Position numbers and translations under genes: made by a program
Shown here: one piece after another, positions 45,699 through 54,104 of the stretch
Position numbering within the stretch: the stretch's first letter is position 1
Layout: each line of letters starts with the position of its first letter
Source: Terriglobia bacterium
GTDB lineage: Bacteria > Acidobacteriota > Terriglobia > Acidiferrales > UBA7541
DNA length: 64,000 nucleotides
Direction: 5' to 3'
Assembly: GCA_020072785.1 (NCBI GenBank)
Contig: JAIQGG010000003.1
Coordinates: 244,678-308,677, forward strand
Notes under the pieces: model-generated
What the model saw: the letters and a program-made list of their open reading frames with translations, nothing else
Database searches by the model: none
What the model was told of the DNA's origin: nothing

Positions 45699-46565
45699 CT
45701 ACATCACAAAACGGTTCAAGAACGCCAGCTTGCCGGAAAGCCAGGTAAGCTTGTTGAGAAAGATCAAGCCGCCGACGAAGAGGAGCAGCGCGCCGCTGAA
45801 GAGTTCCACGGCGTGCAGGTGCTTCCGGAAGCGCTGGTAAAAGCGCAGGAACTGGCTGATGCCGAGCGCGGTGAGCAGGAAGGGTACGGCCAAGCCCGCG
45901 GAATAGACGGCGAGGAGCAGGATGCCGCGGGCGATGGTGTCGCTGGCGGCGGCGAGGGCCAGGACGGTGGCGAGGATGGGACCGATGCACGGCGTCCAGC
46001 CAAAGGCGAAGGCGAAGCCCATCAGGAAACCGCTGCCGATGCCCGGTTGCGCGCCCCCCTGGCGGAGGTGGACGTCCCGGTTGAGCCAGCGGGCCAGGAG
46101 CGGGCCGAGAAAGCCAATCATGGCCAGGGAGAAAAAATGGATGGCGTGGAGCCCGGCAAAGAGCGGGCCCGCGCGGCGCATGGCAAAGATGCCGGCAAGA
46201 ACAAGGACTACGCCCAGCACGAGGCCCACGCGGGTGGTGAGTTTGGCCAGCCAGCCAAGCAGGTGCAGGCCGAAAAGCAGGATGAGCGCGCCGGCAACGG
46301 GAGCGAGCAGCGCGCGATTCTTGCTGAGAAACTGGCCGACGGCGCTGGCCGAAGCGCCGAAAGAAATGAAGACCACGGAAAAACCGCCGACGAAGGCCAG
46401 CGAAGAGGCAAAGAGCCCAGCTTTGGGCGACTCGCCCTGGCGCAACTGTTCCATGCCAATGCCGCTGAGCATGGAGATGTAGCCGGGGACGAGGGGCAGG
46501 ACGCAGGGGGAGAGGAAGGACACCAGTCCGGCCAGAAATGCGGCTGCGAGTGAAACGTCGGTCAT
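45699..46565 (-). CDS. ccdA: CcdA-like thiol-electron transmembrane carrier
   Basis: ATG 46565 gives 288 aa with about eight helices, longer than a minimal six-helix CcdA. The two conserved cysteines are present: FLSPCVLPLVPGYIS (Cys21) and FGWTPCIGPIL (about residue 185). It moves reducing equivalents from cytoplasmic thioredoxin across the membrane. It lies directly upstream of the TlpA-like gene, a classical pair for cytochrome c maturation. A longer upstream frame to 46631 lacks a convincing start. Confidence 0.9.
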   Translation of the reverse strand: MTDVSLAAAFLAGLVSFLSPCVLPLVPGYISMLSGIGMEQLRQGESPKAGLFASSLAFVGGFSVVFISFGASASAVGQFLSKNRALLAPVAGALILLFGLHLLGWLAKLTTRVGLVLGVVLVLAGIFAMRRAGPLFAGLHAIHFFSLAMIGFLGPLLARWLNRDVHLRQGGAQPGIGSGFLMGFAFAFGWTPCIGPILATVLALAAASDTIARGILLLAVYSAGLAVPFLLTALGISQFLRFYQRFRKHLHAVELFSGALLLFVGGLIFLNKLTWLSGKLAFLNRFVM

Positions 46566-47077
46566 GCCCAAACTGCGCTCCTGTCGTTCGGCCTCGCCGG
46601 AAGAGCGTGGCGATCCGCGCGTGCACTCCATTTTCGCACAAAGGCGGGGAAAGAAGCTGCGCCAGGTGCGCGGGGCGCGCCCGGCAAGTTTGCGCTGCGA
46701 GGGGAAGCCTTTGCCCTAGCCCGGGTCCAGCATCTGGTGATTAGACGCTGGCAGCATGCTCACGATAGCAGAACGGCAGAGAAATCCGAGGTTCCCGGCG
46801 GCGGGCGCGTGTGCGGTGGAATAGGAAGAAATGCTGGCCGCGCATGACGTGCAAGCAGCGCTCGGTGAGGGAAGGGATGCGCCTGATCTTCCGAAGTGAT
46901 CGCGAAGAAGTAGTGGGTGGCGGGAGGGCACGGAATGGCAGGCAGTGTCGGGATAATCCGGCGGGAGGAATGGGGATGGCGCCGACGACCATGTCGTATG
47001 TATAGCATTGTGAATAACTTACGGAATTGACCGGTGGCAGCGAACCTGCTTTGTACTCTTCGGCGGGTTGCAAAGCT
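46566..47077. other. Intergenic region, about 510 bp, no gene seen
   Basis: It lies between the divergent CcdA and CDP-alcohol phosphatidyltransferase genes and must hold both promoters. Plus-strand frames within it lack starts with ribosome sites and have no recognisable features. Confidence 0.5.
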
Positions 47078-47752
47078 ATGAGCTGGACGCCCAATAAGGT
47101 GACGGTGTTGCGGGTGGGGGTGGGGTTTGCGGCGGTGTGTTTGTTCGGGCGGGGGACGTGGGCCAACCTCGCGGGGGTGGGGCTGACGGTGGCGGCCATT
47201 GCGCTGGACGCGTTGGACGGGCACCTGGCGCGGCGGAAGCATCTGGCGACGCCGGAGGGAGCGCAGATTGACATCCTGGGCGACCGGATGATCGAGAACG
47301 TGTACTTCACGTATTTTGCGGTGGTCGGGATGGTGTCGCTGTGGCTGCCAGTGTTTTTCTTCGCGCGCGGGGCGGCGACGGATTTTCTGCGCGGGCTGGC
47401 GGCCAAGGCGGGGCGCTCCGGCTGGGGAGCGAATGCCATGCTGCAAACGCGGATCGGGCAGGCGCTGGTGGGGTCGCGGTGGAGCCGCGGGCTGTACGCC
47501 GCGCTGAAGTGTATCTGCTTCTGCTACCTGGGGCTGGAACTGGCGCTGGCGCGCGGGCCAATGGCGCTGCTGGGAACGCTCGCCGCAGAGGCGCAAGGGG
47601 CGATTCGAACCGGGGCGCAGATCCTTACCTGGACGACGGCGGCGTTCTGTCTGCTGCGCGGGCTGCCGGTGCTGCTGGAAGGGTGGCGCTATTTCGCGAA
47701 GAGCGTGCAGAGCGGGCGCGGGGAAAAATCCGCGCCACAGGAGGCGGCATGA
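47078..47752 (+). CDS. CDP-alcohol phosphatidyltransferase
   Basis: ATG 47078 gives 224 aa with about five helices. The family motif D-x2-D-G-x2-A-R-x8-G-x3-D-x3-D is complete (starting DALDGHLARR near residue 47, ending LGDRM). Such enzymes transfer a phosphate-linked head group onto CDP-diacylglycerol in the inner membrane. PgsA, inositol-phosphate and related synthases share the motif, so the head group cannot be decided. Its stop overlaps the next gene's start (ATGA), giving strict coupling to a HAD phosphatase. Confidence 0.88.
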   Translation: MSWTPNKVTVLRVGVGFAAVCLFGRGTWANLAGVGLTVAAIALDALDGHLARRKHLATPEGAQIDILGDRMIENVYFTYFAVVGMVSLWLPVFFFARGAATDFLRGLAAKAGRSGWGANAMLQTRIGQALVGSRWSRGLYAALKCICFCYLGLELALARGPMALLGTLAAEAQGAIRTGAQILTWTTAAFCLLRGLPVLLEGWRYFAKSVQSGRGEKSAPQEAA

Positions 47753-48639
47753 GCCTGCTGCTACAGCCGATGCGCAGCGCGGCGTTTTTCGATCTGGACG
47801 GCACGCTGCTGCCGGGACCCGCGCTGGAGATGCGGTTTTACCGGGTGCTGCGCTACCGCGGGGAGATCGGCGTGCGGCAGATGCTGAGTTGGGTGGCGGA
47901 GGCGGCACGGCTGGCGCCGCGCGGGATGTTTGCGCTGCGGCATGGCAACAAGATGTATCTGCGCGGGGTGCGCGCGGATGCGGCGAGGGCGTTCCGGGGA
48001 ATGCTCTTCCCTGCAAAATCGGGCTTCGGAGAAGAGGCGCGACTTGGGGCCCGGGCGGGACAGGCGCCGGCGGGAGCAATATTTTTCCCCGAAGGAATCG
48101 AACGAATGGCCTGGCATGTGCAGCAGGGACACGCGCTGGTGCTGGTGAGCGGGACGCTGCAACCGTTGGCGATGCTGGTGGCGCGGGCGCTGGATACGGA
48201 GCTGCGGGCGCGGGGCTGCGCGACGCTGGTGCACGTGCGCGGGACGCGGCTGGAAGAAGCGGGCGGGCGGTGGACGGGCCGGCTGGCGGACGAAGCGCTG
48301 GCCGGAGCGGCGAAGGGCCGCGCGGCACAGCGAATTGCGGAACGCGAAAGATACGCGCTGGAGGAGTGCTACGCGTACGGAAACAGCAGCGCGGACCGCT
48401 GGCTGCTGGAGGCGGTGGGGCGGCCGGCGGCCGTCAATCCTTCGCGGAAGCTGGCGCTGCTGGCCCGGCGGGCGGGCTGGCCGATCTTGCGCTGGGGCCA
48501 GAAAACGGCACAGCGGGAGGCGCGGCCAGTCGGGGCGAACGATTCTGCTCGTGTCCAAGCGGGCGGGGCCCCGACTGCTGTCCGGGGCAAGGCAAGGCCC
48601 GCCCCTACAGAGGAATCTCTTGTGAAAGAGGCGGGGTAG
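47749..48639 (+). CDS. HAD-IB-type phosphatase, coupled to the lipid synthase
   Basis: This 296-aa protein has HAD motif I AAFFDLDGTLLPG (nucleophile Asp15, Asp17), motif II VLVSGTLQPLA, and a late motif CYAYGNSSADRWLL. The HAD-IB subfamily includes phosphoserine and lipid phosphate phosphatases. Its tight coupling with a phosphatidyltransferase suggests it removes phosphate from the lipid product. The C-terminal 25 residues are encoded by the 48567-48589 repeat and the sequence after it, so the original gene may have ended earlier. Confidence 0.8.
   Translation: MSLLLQPMRSAAFFDLDGTLLPGPALEMRFYRVLRYRGEIGVRQMLSWVAEAARLAPRGMFALRHGNKMYLRGVRADAARAFRGMLFPAKSGFGEEARLGARAGQAPAGAIFFPEGIERMAWHVQQGHALVLVSGTLQPLAMLVARALDTELRARGCATLVHVRGTRLEEAGGRWTGRLADEALAGAAKGRAAQRIAERERYALEECYAYGNSSADRWLLEAVGRPAAVNPSRKLALLARRAGWPILRWGQKTAQREARPVGANDSARVQAGGAPTAVRGKARPAPTEESLVKEAG
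48567..48589. repeat. GGCCCCGACTGCTGTCCGGGGC element inside the 3' end of the HAD gene
   Basis: Twenty-odd bases match the intergenic hairpin at 26825-26845. Here it is translated as the C-terminal tail of the HAD phosphatase. Confidence 0.7.
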
Positions 48640-48676
48640 GCCGTGCGCAGGGAGAAACGGAACGGAGGAAGACCCG

Positions 48677-49729
48677 GTGGGAGCCGAACCTGTGAGTAAG
48701 ATGGGAACGAACAGTTATTCGCAAAACGCCGCCGCGATGCCGTGGCCCACCGGGGCCCTGGGCGCGCGCGAGCCGGCAAGGGAGCAATCCATCGGAGCCC
48801 GGGTACAACGGGAACTGACAACGGCGTGGAAGGCGTGCGGCGCTTACGAATGGGTGGCGCTGGGCTATCTGGCGCTATCGTCGGCGCTGATTGTGGTGTT
48901 TGCGCGGAACCTGGCGCATCCGGGGCGGCTGGTGGCGACGCAAGGTTTGCTCTCCGTGCTCATTCTGGGGCTGTGCTGGATCTACGCGCGGTCGGCGGAA
49001 CGCGCGGCGCGGAATGGCGGATCGTTGGCGAGCCGCTTCTGGCATTTCTGGCGGCACTGGTACCCGCACCTGCTTTTTCTTTTTTGTTTCGAGGAGCTGG
49101 CATATCTCGTACACATGGTCCATCCGGGATGGTTCGACGGGAAACTGATCGCGGCGGACATGTGGATCACCGGGGTGAATCCGGTGCTGTGGCTGGAGCG
49201 CTTCGCGAATCCGCTGCTGAACGAGTACATGCAGTTCGCCTATATTACGTATTTCACGTACCTGCTGATTCTGGGCGGGATTCTGTATTACCGGCGGGAC
49301 TGGAAGGGCTACTGGTCGGTGATGACGTATTCGATGGCCGGATACTCGATCGGGTACGTGATCGCGGCGGCGTTTCCGATCCAGAGTCCGTGGTTTCAAC
49401 TGGCGGGGTCCTGGCATACGGAGCTGCGCGGCGGACCGTTCACGGCGCTGATCAGTTTCATCGAACACTACGGGCGGGTGCGCGGGGCGGCGTTTCCTTC
49501 GGAGCACGTGGCGGGAGCGTTTGCGGCGCTGTGGGGCGCATGGGCGCACCGGCGGCGGGTGTTCTGGGTGTTTCTGCCGCTGGTGATCAGCATGTGCATC
49601 TCGACGGTGTACGGGCGGTATCACTACATGGTGGATATTTTCGGGGGAGTGGCGACAGGGACGCTGGGCTATTACCTGGGCGGGAAGCTGATGCGGGTGC
49701 GCGGAGCGGTGGCCGGAACTGAGGAGTGA
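48677..49729 (+). CDS. PAP2/AUR1-like membrane phosphatase or phosphotransferase
   Basis: GTG 48677 has a GGAGGA ribosome site and gives 350 aa with about six helices. The PAP2 active-site motifs are present: RGAAFPSEHVAGAF and TVYGRYHYMVD near the C-terminus (about residues 273-325). The size and layout resemble AUR1/inositol phosphorylceramide-synthase relatives as much as simple lipid phosphatases. It completes a three-gene set for lipid head-group assembly (phosphatidyltransferase, HAD, PAP2). The exact lipid is unknown. Confidence 0.82.
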   Translation: MGAEPVSKMGTNSYSQNAAAMPWPTGALGAREPAREQSIGARVQRELTTAWKACGAYEWVALGYLALSSALIVVFARNLAHPGRLVATQGLLSVLILGLCWIYARSAERAARNGGSLASRFWHFWRHWYPHLLFLFCFEELAYLVHMVHPGWFDGKLIAADMWITGVNPVLWLERFANPLLNEYMQFAYITYFTYLLILGGILYYRRDWKGYWSVMTYSMAGYSIGYVIAAAFPIQSPWFQLAGSWHTELRGGPFTALISFIEHYGRVRGAAFPSEHVAGAFAALWGAWAHRRRVFWVFLPLVISMCISTVYGRYHYMVDIFGGVATGTLGYYLGGKLMRVRGAVAGTEE

Positions 49730-49804
49730 ACGGCGACTTGAAACTCGCGGTTCAGGCGCCGTAGTGAGGGATCTCAGCGGTGAGTCTCGGCAACCCCTGA
49801 AATT

Positions 49805-49837
49805 GAGATTCTTTCCGGCGCAGGCCGGAATCTTCGA
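49805..49837. repeat. GAGATTC...GGAATCTTCGA dispersed element, copy 2
   Basis: It matches 43126-43157 with a few changes. GATTCTTTCCGG and CCGGAATCTTC can pair into a hairpin. Confidence 0.65.
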
Positions 49838-49946
49838 TCGCCCATCCTCAGCGGATGGGCTCAGAGATGACAGATGCTGGTTTTCCCGCAGCCTGCTAAT
49901 CCATTCCCCCAACACGAAGACTGGCAGGGATGACTGTCCTCCTGCG

Positions 49947-51374
49947 CTACAGGGGCGGGCGGCGGTGGTCCGGATGGGCGCGCTCGAAGGCGTGGGCGAT
50001 GCGCAGCAGAAGATGCTCGCCGGTTACGGCGCCAATGAATTGCAGGCCGACAGGCAGACCCGCGGGAGTAAACCCGCAGGGGATGGACATAGCCGGGACG
50101 CCCGCGAGGTTGGCGGGGCGATTCAGGCGTAGCAACAGCGCACGAGTTGGATAATTCCTTTCCCCGACGCGGGTCGCCTCTTCGCCGAGGAGCGGCGCGG
50201 CGATGGGAGTCGTGGGAACAACCAGTGCGTCGAGGCGCGCGTCGGCCATCGCCAGGTGAAGCTGCTGAATGAACTTATCGCGCATCTCGAGCGCTTCCAA
50301 GTAGACCGTTGCCAAGACCTTGGTTCCCATTTCCAGGCGGGTTCGGACATCTTCGCCGTACTCCGCCGCGCGAACGGGGAAACATCCGGACTGCTGGTGG
50401 TAGTGGGTGGCCTCGGCCCAGGCGATCTGATTGCCGGCGTCTTCCGTTTCGCCCAACAGAGGGATAGAAATTTCCTTGGTTTCCGCGCCGTGCCCACGGA
50501 AAGAGCGGATGGCGGCCTCGAAGACATTGCGGATCTCGCCGGAGATCCGGTCAAAGAAAAATTCCCGGGGCAAGCCGAGGCGGAATTTGCGGGATGGCGC
50601 GGGGAGTTTCTGCACGGAGCGCAGAAGCGGTTCGCCTGGCACGCGCAGGAAAATGGAATCCAGAAGAATGGCGGCATCCTGCGTGGTGCGCGCCAGGGGC
50701 CCGACGCAATCGAGCCGGGGGGACAGAGGTATGACGCCTTCCACAGACACCCGGCCTACAGTCGGCTTGAGGCCGACGATGCCGCAGAGGGCGGCGGGGA
50801 TGCGGATGGAGCCGCCGGTGTCGGTGCCGACACTGGCGTAGCAGAGGCCGGCGGCGAGGGCCGCGGCGGAGCCGCCGCTGGAGCCGCCGGGAATGCGCTC
50901 GGTGTCCCAGGGATTGCGGGCGGGCCCGTAGTGCGGATTGTCGGTGGTAACGCCATAGGCGAACTCGTGCATGTTGGTCTTGCCGAGGAGCACGGCGCCG
51001 GCCTGTTTCAATTGGAGGACAACCTGTGCGTCATGCAGGGGGACGAAATCCTGCAGGATCTTGGAACCGGCGGTGGTGCGGACATCTTTGGTGTAGATAT
51101 TGTCCTTGAGGGAGATGGGGATGCCGTGGAGGGGGCCGCGGTCGCGGCGACCCTTGCGGCCGCGCGGGGCGAAGAGTTCGGTTTCGGCTTTCTGGGCCTG
51201 GGCCAGGGCGAGTTCGGCGGTAACGGTAAGGTAGGCGTTGAGTCTTGGATTGAGGCGCGCAATGCGCGCGAGCATCAGCTTGGTGAGCTCGACGGGGGAG
51301 AGCCGGCGCTTGCGGAAGAGCGCGGCGACCTGCTGGATGGAAGCAAAAGCGAGATCGGTGTCGTTCATCGGCAT
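49947..51374 (-). CDS. Amidase-signature enzyme (GatA-like)
   Basis: This 475-aa protein has the amidase-signature triad: Lys90 (ISLKDNIY), Ser165 (GGSSGGSAA) and Ser189 (DTGGSIRIP). The region between has LLGKTNMHEFAYG. GatA of the tRNA amidotransferase shares this signature, but no gatB or gatC is adjacent, so a stand-alone amidase is just as likely. The ATG at 51374 or 51368 starts it. It acts in the cytoplasm; the substrate is not known. It is downstream of lptD on the same strand. Confidence 0.85.
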   Translation of the reverse strand: MPMNDTDLAFASIQQVAALFRKRRLSPVELTKLMLARIARLNPRLNAYLTVTAELALAQAQKAETELFAPRGRKGRRDRGPLHGIPISLKDNIYTKDVRTTAGSKILQDFVPLHDAQVVLQLKQAGAVLLGKTNMHEFAYGVTTDNPHYGPARNPWDTERIPGGSSGGSAAALAAGLCYASVGTDTGGSIRIPAALCGIVGLKPTVGRVSVEGVIPLSPRLDCVGPLARTTQDAAILLDSIFLRVPGEPLLRSVQKLPAPSRKFRLGLPREFFFDRISGEIRNVFEAAIRSFRGHGAETKEISIPLLGETEDAGNQIAWAEATHYHQQSGCFPVRAAEYGEDVRTRLEMGTKVLATVYLEALEMRDKFIQQLHLAMADARLDALVVPTTPIAAPLLGEEATRVGERNYPTRALLLRLNRPANLAGVPAMSIPCGFTPAGLPVGLQFIGAVTGEHLLLRIAHAFERAHPDHRRPPL

Positions 51375-51448
51375 GTCCTGACCAGACAGAGTAGCGCATG
51401 CCCGCGCGAGAGAAAGAAAAAACCGCCGGCGCGAGGCCGGGGCCAGCC

Positions 51449-53782
51449 CTAGAAAATCTTTTCGCGGCGGCGCAGGTTGCCGAAGGTGCCGATGTTGGCG
51501 AGGATGAGCGCGACGCGGAACTGGTTCTCCGTGCGCACCTGGCCGAGGGCGATGCGGCGGTATTCCACGGCGATGCCGCAGCAGCTGCCGTTGAAGCTCA
51601 CCTGCATGATCTGATTCTGGAGGAAGCCGCGGGTGATGTCGTAGGTGAAGCCGCCGGCAGCATTGAAGCCGCGGCGGTTCATCTCGCCGTAGCCGAGAAG
51701 GGCGCGAATCTGATTGGAAAAGGGCTGGAGCAAGGGATTGGCCTGGACGCGGAAATGGGCCAGGGTGGCGGAAAAATTAGTGGAGGGGCGGATCTTGAGG
51801 AGCGAACCGATGACCGTGAGCTTACTCCGCTGGGTGTCGTATTCGAGGATGGACTCGGCGTCGTAGCGCCCGCCGGGGGTGATCTTGGCGTCGCTGACGA
51901 TGGGGGAGAAGTGGCGGGGGCCGTCGGCGAAGGCGAAGGGGGTGAGGGAATTGAGGGCCTGCAGGACGTTGCGCTGGCCGGGGACGATAGCGCCGCCGAA
52001 GGTGGGGTCGAAATAGTGCTTTTGCAGGACGCGCCAGGAAAGGAACTCTTCGGGCTGGCCGTCGCCGTCCTTGAGGAAGAGGCGCTGGGTTACGCCGTAC
52101 TCGACTTCACTGGTGTTGGTGAGAGTGGAGTCCTGATCGAAGCGGATGAAACGGCTAAAATCGCGGACGCCGGTGACGTAGCGGTAGATGATCCCGGGCT
52201 CGACGGTGTGTTTCCATTTGCGGCGCGAGGCGGGCCTGGCGAAGATCCTTTCGAAGGCGGGGGGGCGGAGGTCGAGGGTGAACTCGCCGGTATTGCGGGT
52301 GATGGATTGCGTGGAGAGAGCGCCCGCGGTGTCGAGAGAAGCGCCGTAGCGCGTGGCGCGGATGGCCGCAGTGGAGGTGAGGCCGAGCCAGGAGCCGAAA
52401 TGAAGGGGCAGGGTGACGCGCGGGGCGAACTCCGTGCGCTGCACGGCGGTGGGGGTGTCCAGGGTGGAGTCGGAGCGATGGACAGCGCCAGCCAGGGCGG
52501 AAAAGGCGAAATAGACAGGGAGATTTTTCCAGGGCGCCTGCTCGAGGGAACTGAAGCGGACCTCCGGGGCGCGGCGCAGGATGACGCTGGTTTCGGGCTG
52601 AATGGTGAGGTAGCTGCGGTCGTTGACGGCGGCGAAATTAAGGCTGAAGCCGCGGAAATTGTTGGTGAGGAAGCCGGAGCTGCGCACTTCGGAGTTGACG
52701 GCTTCGCCGAAACTGTCGGCGAAGGCGAGGCGGAAGGTGAGCGAGGAGATCTGGTTGATGTCGGCGACGGCGCGCCAGCCGCTGGGGAGGAGAGAGACGA
52801 ACTGAAACTCCTGCTGATGGCCGCCCTGGGGGTGGCGGACGCCAAATGAATCGGGCAGGCCGCGATCCACGACGCCGTAGTAGCTGTAGTGGAAGGAGGT
52901 GTTCTCCCAGGGCGTGGCGCGGAAGTCGGCGTTCTGGCTGAAGCCGCGGCGGCTCATGAACTGCGCGCCCAGGGTGGCATCCATCCACGGAACGGGGGCC
53001 CAGTAGAAGGCGTCGCCGAGGATAAAGCCCTTGCGCGAGCTGCTGCCGATGTCTGGAACGAGAAAGCCGGACTGGCGGACCTTGCGCCCGGCGGGCGCGC
53101 TGGCGTAGGGCAGCCAGACCAGGGGCACGCGAAAGAAGCGGAAATTGGCGTTGACCAGGGCCACGGACTTGCCCACGCGGATGCGAGCGTGCGGAGCATA
53201 GAACTGCCACTTGGGACGGGCGGGATCGCAGACAGTCACCCAGGCATGGCGCACGACGAAGAGATCGTTGTCCAGGCGCTCCACTTCGCGGGCTTCGAAA
53301 TAGAGGGGATTGTCGGAAATGAGCACGGCAGGGTTGGCGCGGCGCTCCATCTTGACGGTGCCGCGGACGTTGCGGAAGGTGCCGTGGCCAGTGCGCACGT
53401 TGTAATGGGCTTCGTCGCCTTCCAGGCGCTGGTTCCGGAACTCGAAGAGGACGTGCCCGCGGGCCAGGGCTTCGGAGGTGCGGGAGTTGAATTCGACGTG
53501 GTCGGCGCGCAAGCGCATGCCCTGGTAGGCGATCTGCACGTCGTCATCGGCGCTGAAGAGATCGCCCTGGCGGCGCTGCGGCCCGGCGGCGGAAAGCTCG
53601 ACGACCCCGCCTTTGCCCGCGGGCAGATGCACCTGCTGGCCGGCTTGGGAGGCGCGCGGCAGAAGAAGCGCGGCCAAAAGGAAGATGAGCAGCGCGCCCG
53701 CGGCGCGCCGCAAGGCCGCGTGGAGGGCAGTGCGCCGCGAAGCCGAAAGCCGTATATGCGGGTAAAGATTCACGCTCACCAT
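51449..53782 (-). CDS. lptD: LPS-assembly outer-membrane protein LptD
   Basis: This 777-aa protein has a signal peptide (residues about 20-47, ending ASQAG), then an OstA/LptA-like beta-jellyroll (DDDVQIAYQGMRLRADHVEF), then a long beta-barrel region. It inserts LPS into the outer membrane with LptE. The plain-strand pattern and the length agree with LptD. Cysteines are few (for example VTVCDPARPK), so the E. coli disulfide pattern is absent. It implies the host is diderm with LPS. The amidase gene follows at 74 bases. Confidence 0.9.
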   Translation of the reverse strand: MVSVNLYPHIRLSASRRTALHAALRRAAGALLIFLLAALLLPRASQAGQQVHLPAGKGGVVELSAAGPQRRQGDLFSADDDVQIAYQGMRLRADHVEFNSRTSEALARGHVLFEFRNQRLEGDEAHYNVRTGHGTFRNVRGTVKMERRANPAVLISDNPLYFEAREVERLDNDLFVVRHAWVTVCDPARPKWQFYAPHARIRVGKSVALVNANFRFFRVPLVWLPYASAPAGRKVRQSGFLVPDIGSSSRKGFILGDAFYWAPVPWMDATLGAQFMSRRGFSQNADFRATPWENTSFHYSYYGVVDRGLPDSFGVRHPQGGHQQEFQFVSLLPSGWRAVADINQISSLTFRLAFADSFGEAVNSEVRSSGFLTNNFRGFSLNFAAVNDRSYLTIQPETSVILRRAPEVRFSSLEQAPWKNLPVYFAFSALAGAVHRSDSTLDTPTAVQRTEFAPRVTLPLHFGSWLGLTSTAAIRATRYGASLDTAGALSTQSITRNTGEFTLDLRPPAFERIFARPASRRKWKHTVEPGIIYRYVTGVRDFSRFIRFDQDSTLTNTSEVEYGVTQRLFLKDGDGQPEEFLSWRVLQKHYFDPTFGGAIVPGQRNVLQALNSLTPFAFADGPRHFSPIVSDAKITPGGRYDAESILEYDTQRSKLTVIGSLLKIRPSTNFSATLAHFRVQANPLLQPFSNQIRALLGYGEMNRRGFNAAGGFTYDITRGFLQNQIMQVSFNGSCCGIAVEYRRIALGQVRTENQFRVALILANIGTFGNLRRREKIF

Positions 53783-54104
53783 GGGCCTTCAAAAGGATCG
53801 AAGAGAGATTCCTCGCTGCGCACGGAATGACGGTGTTGGGCCGGACTTCCCGGGCATTTCTGAGATAGCTTCCAGTCAAAACAATCCGTTAGCCTAGCAC
53901 GCAGTGTGGAGGTTGTGTAGCGGGAGCGGAGGGCGAGGCAAAGATTGCCATGCGCGCAGTCGAAACGCGGGACGGGCGCCGCACGTCTTTCCTTACACGG
54001 GGACACACCGCATTTCCAGAAACAAAGGATGCAGCGCGAAGGGCAGAGGCGGTATGATTTTGACCTTTGCGCCGCACACCCGCAAAGACCAGGGAGAAAA
54101 GACC
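53783..54104. other. Intergenic region, about 320 bp, divergent promoters
   Basis: It separates lptD from the VPS10/BNR giant gene, so it should hold two promoters. No gene or repeat was recognised. A ribosome site (AGGGAGA) precedes 54105. Confidence 0.5.

Noticed and set aside
47595-47625. tRNA-like GATTCGAACC T-loop signature on the minus strand
   Set aside because: It lies inside the well-supported phosphatidyltransferase gene and no acceptor or anticodon stem could be found around it.
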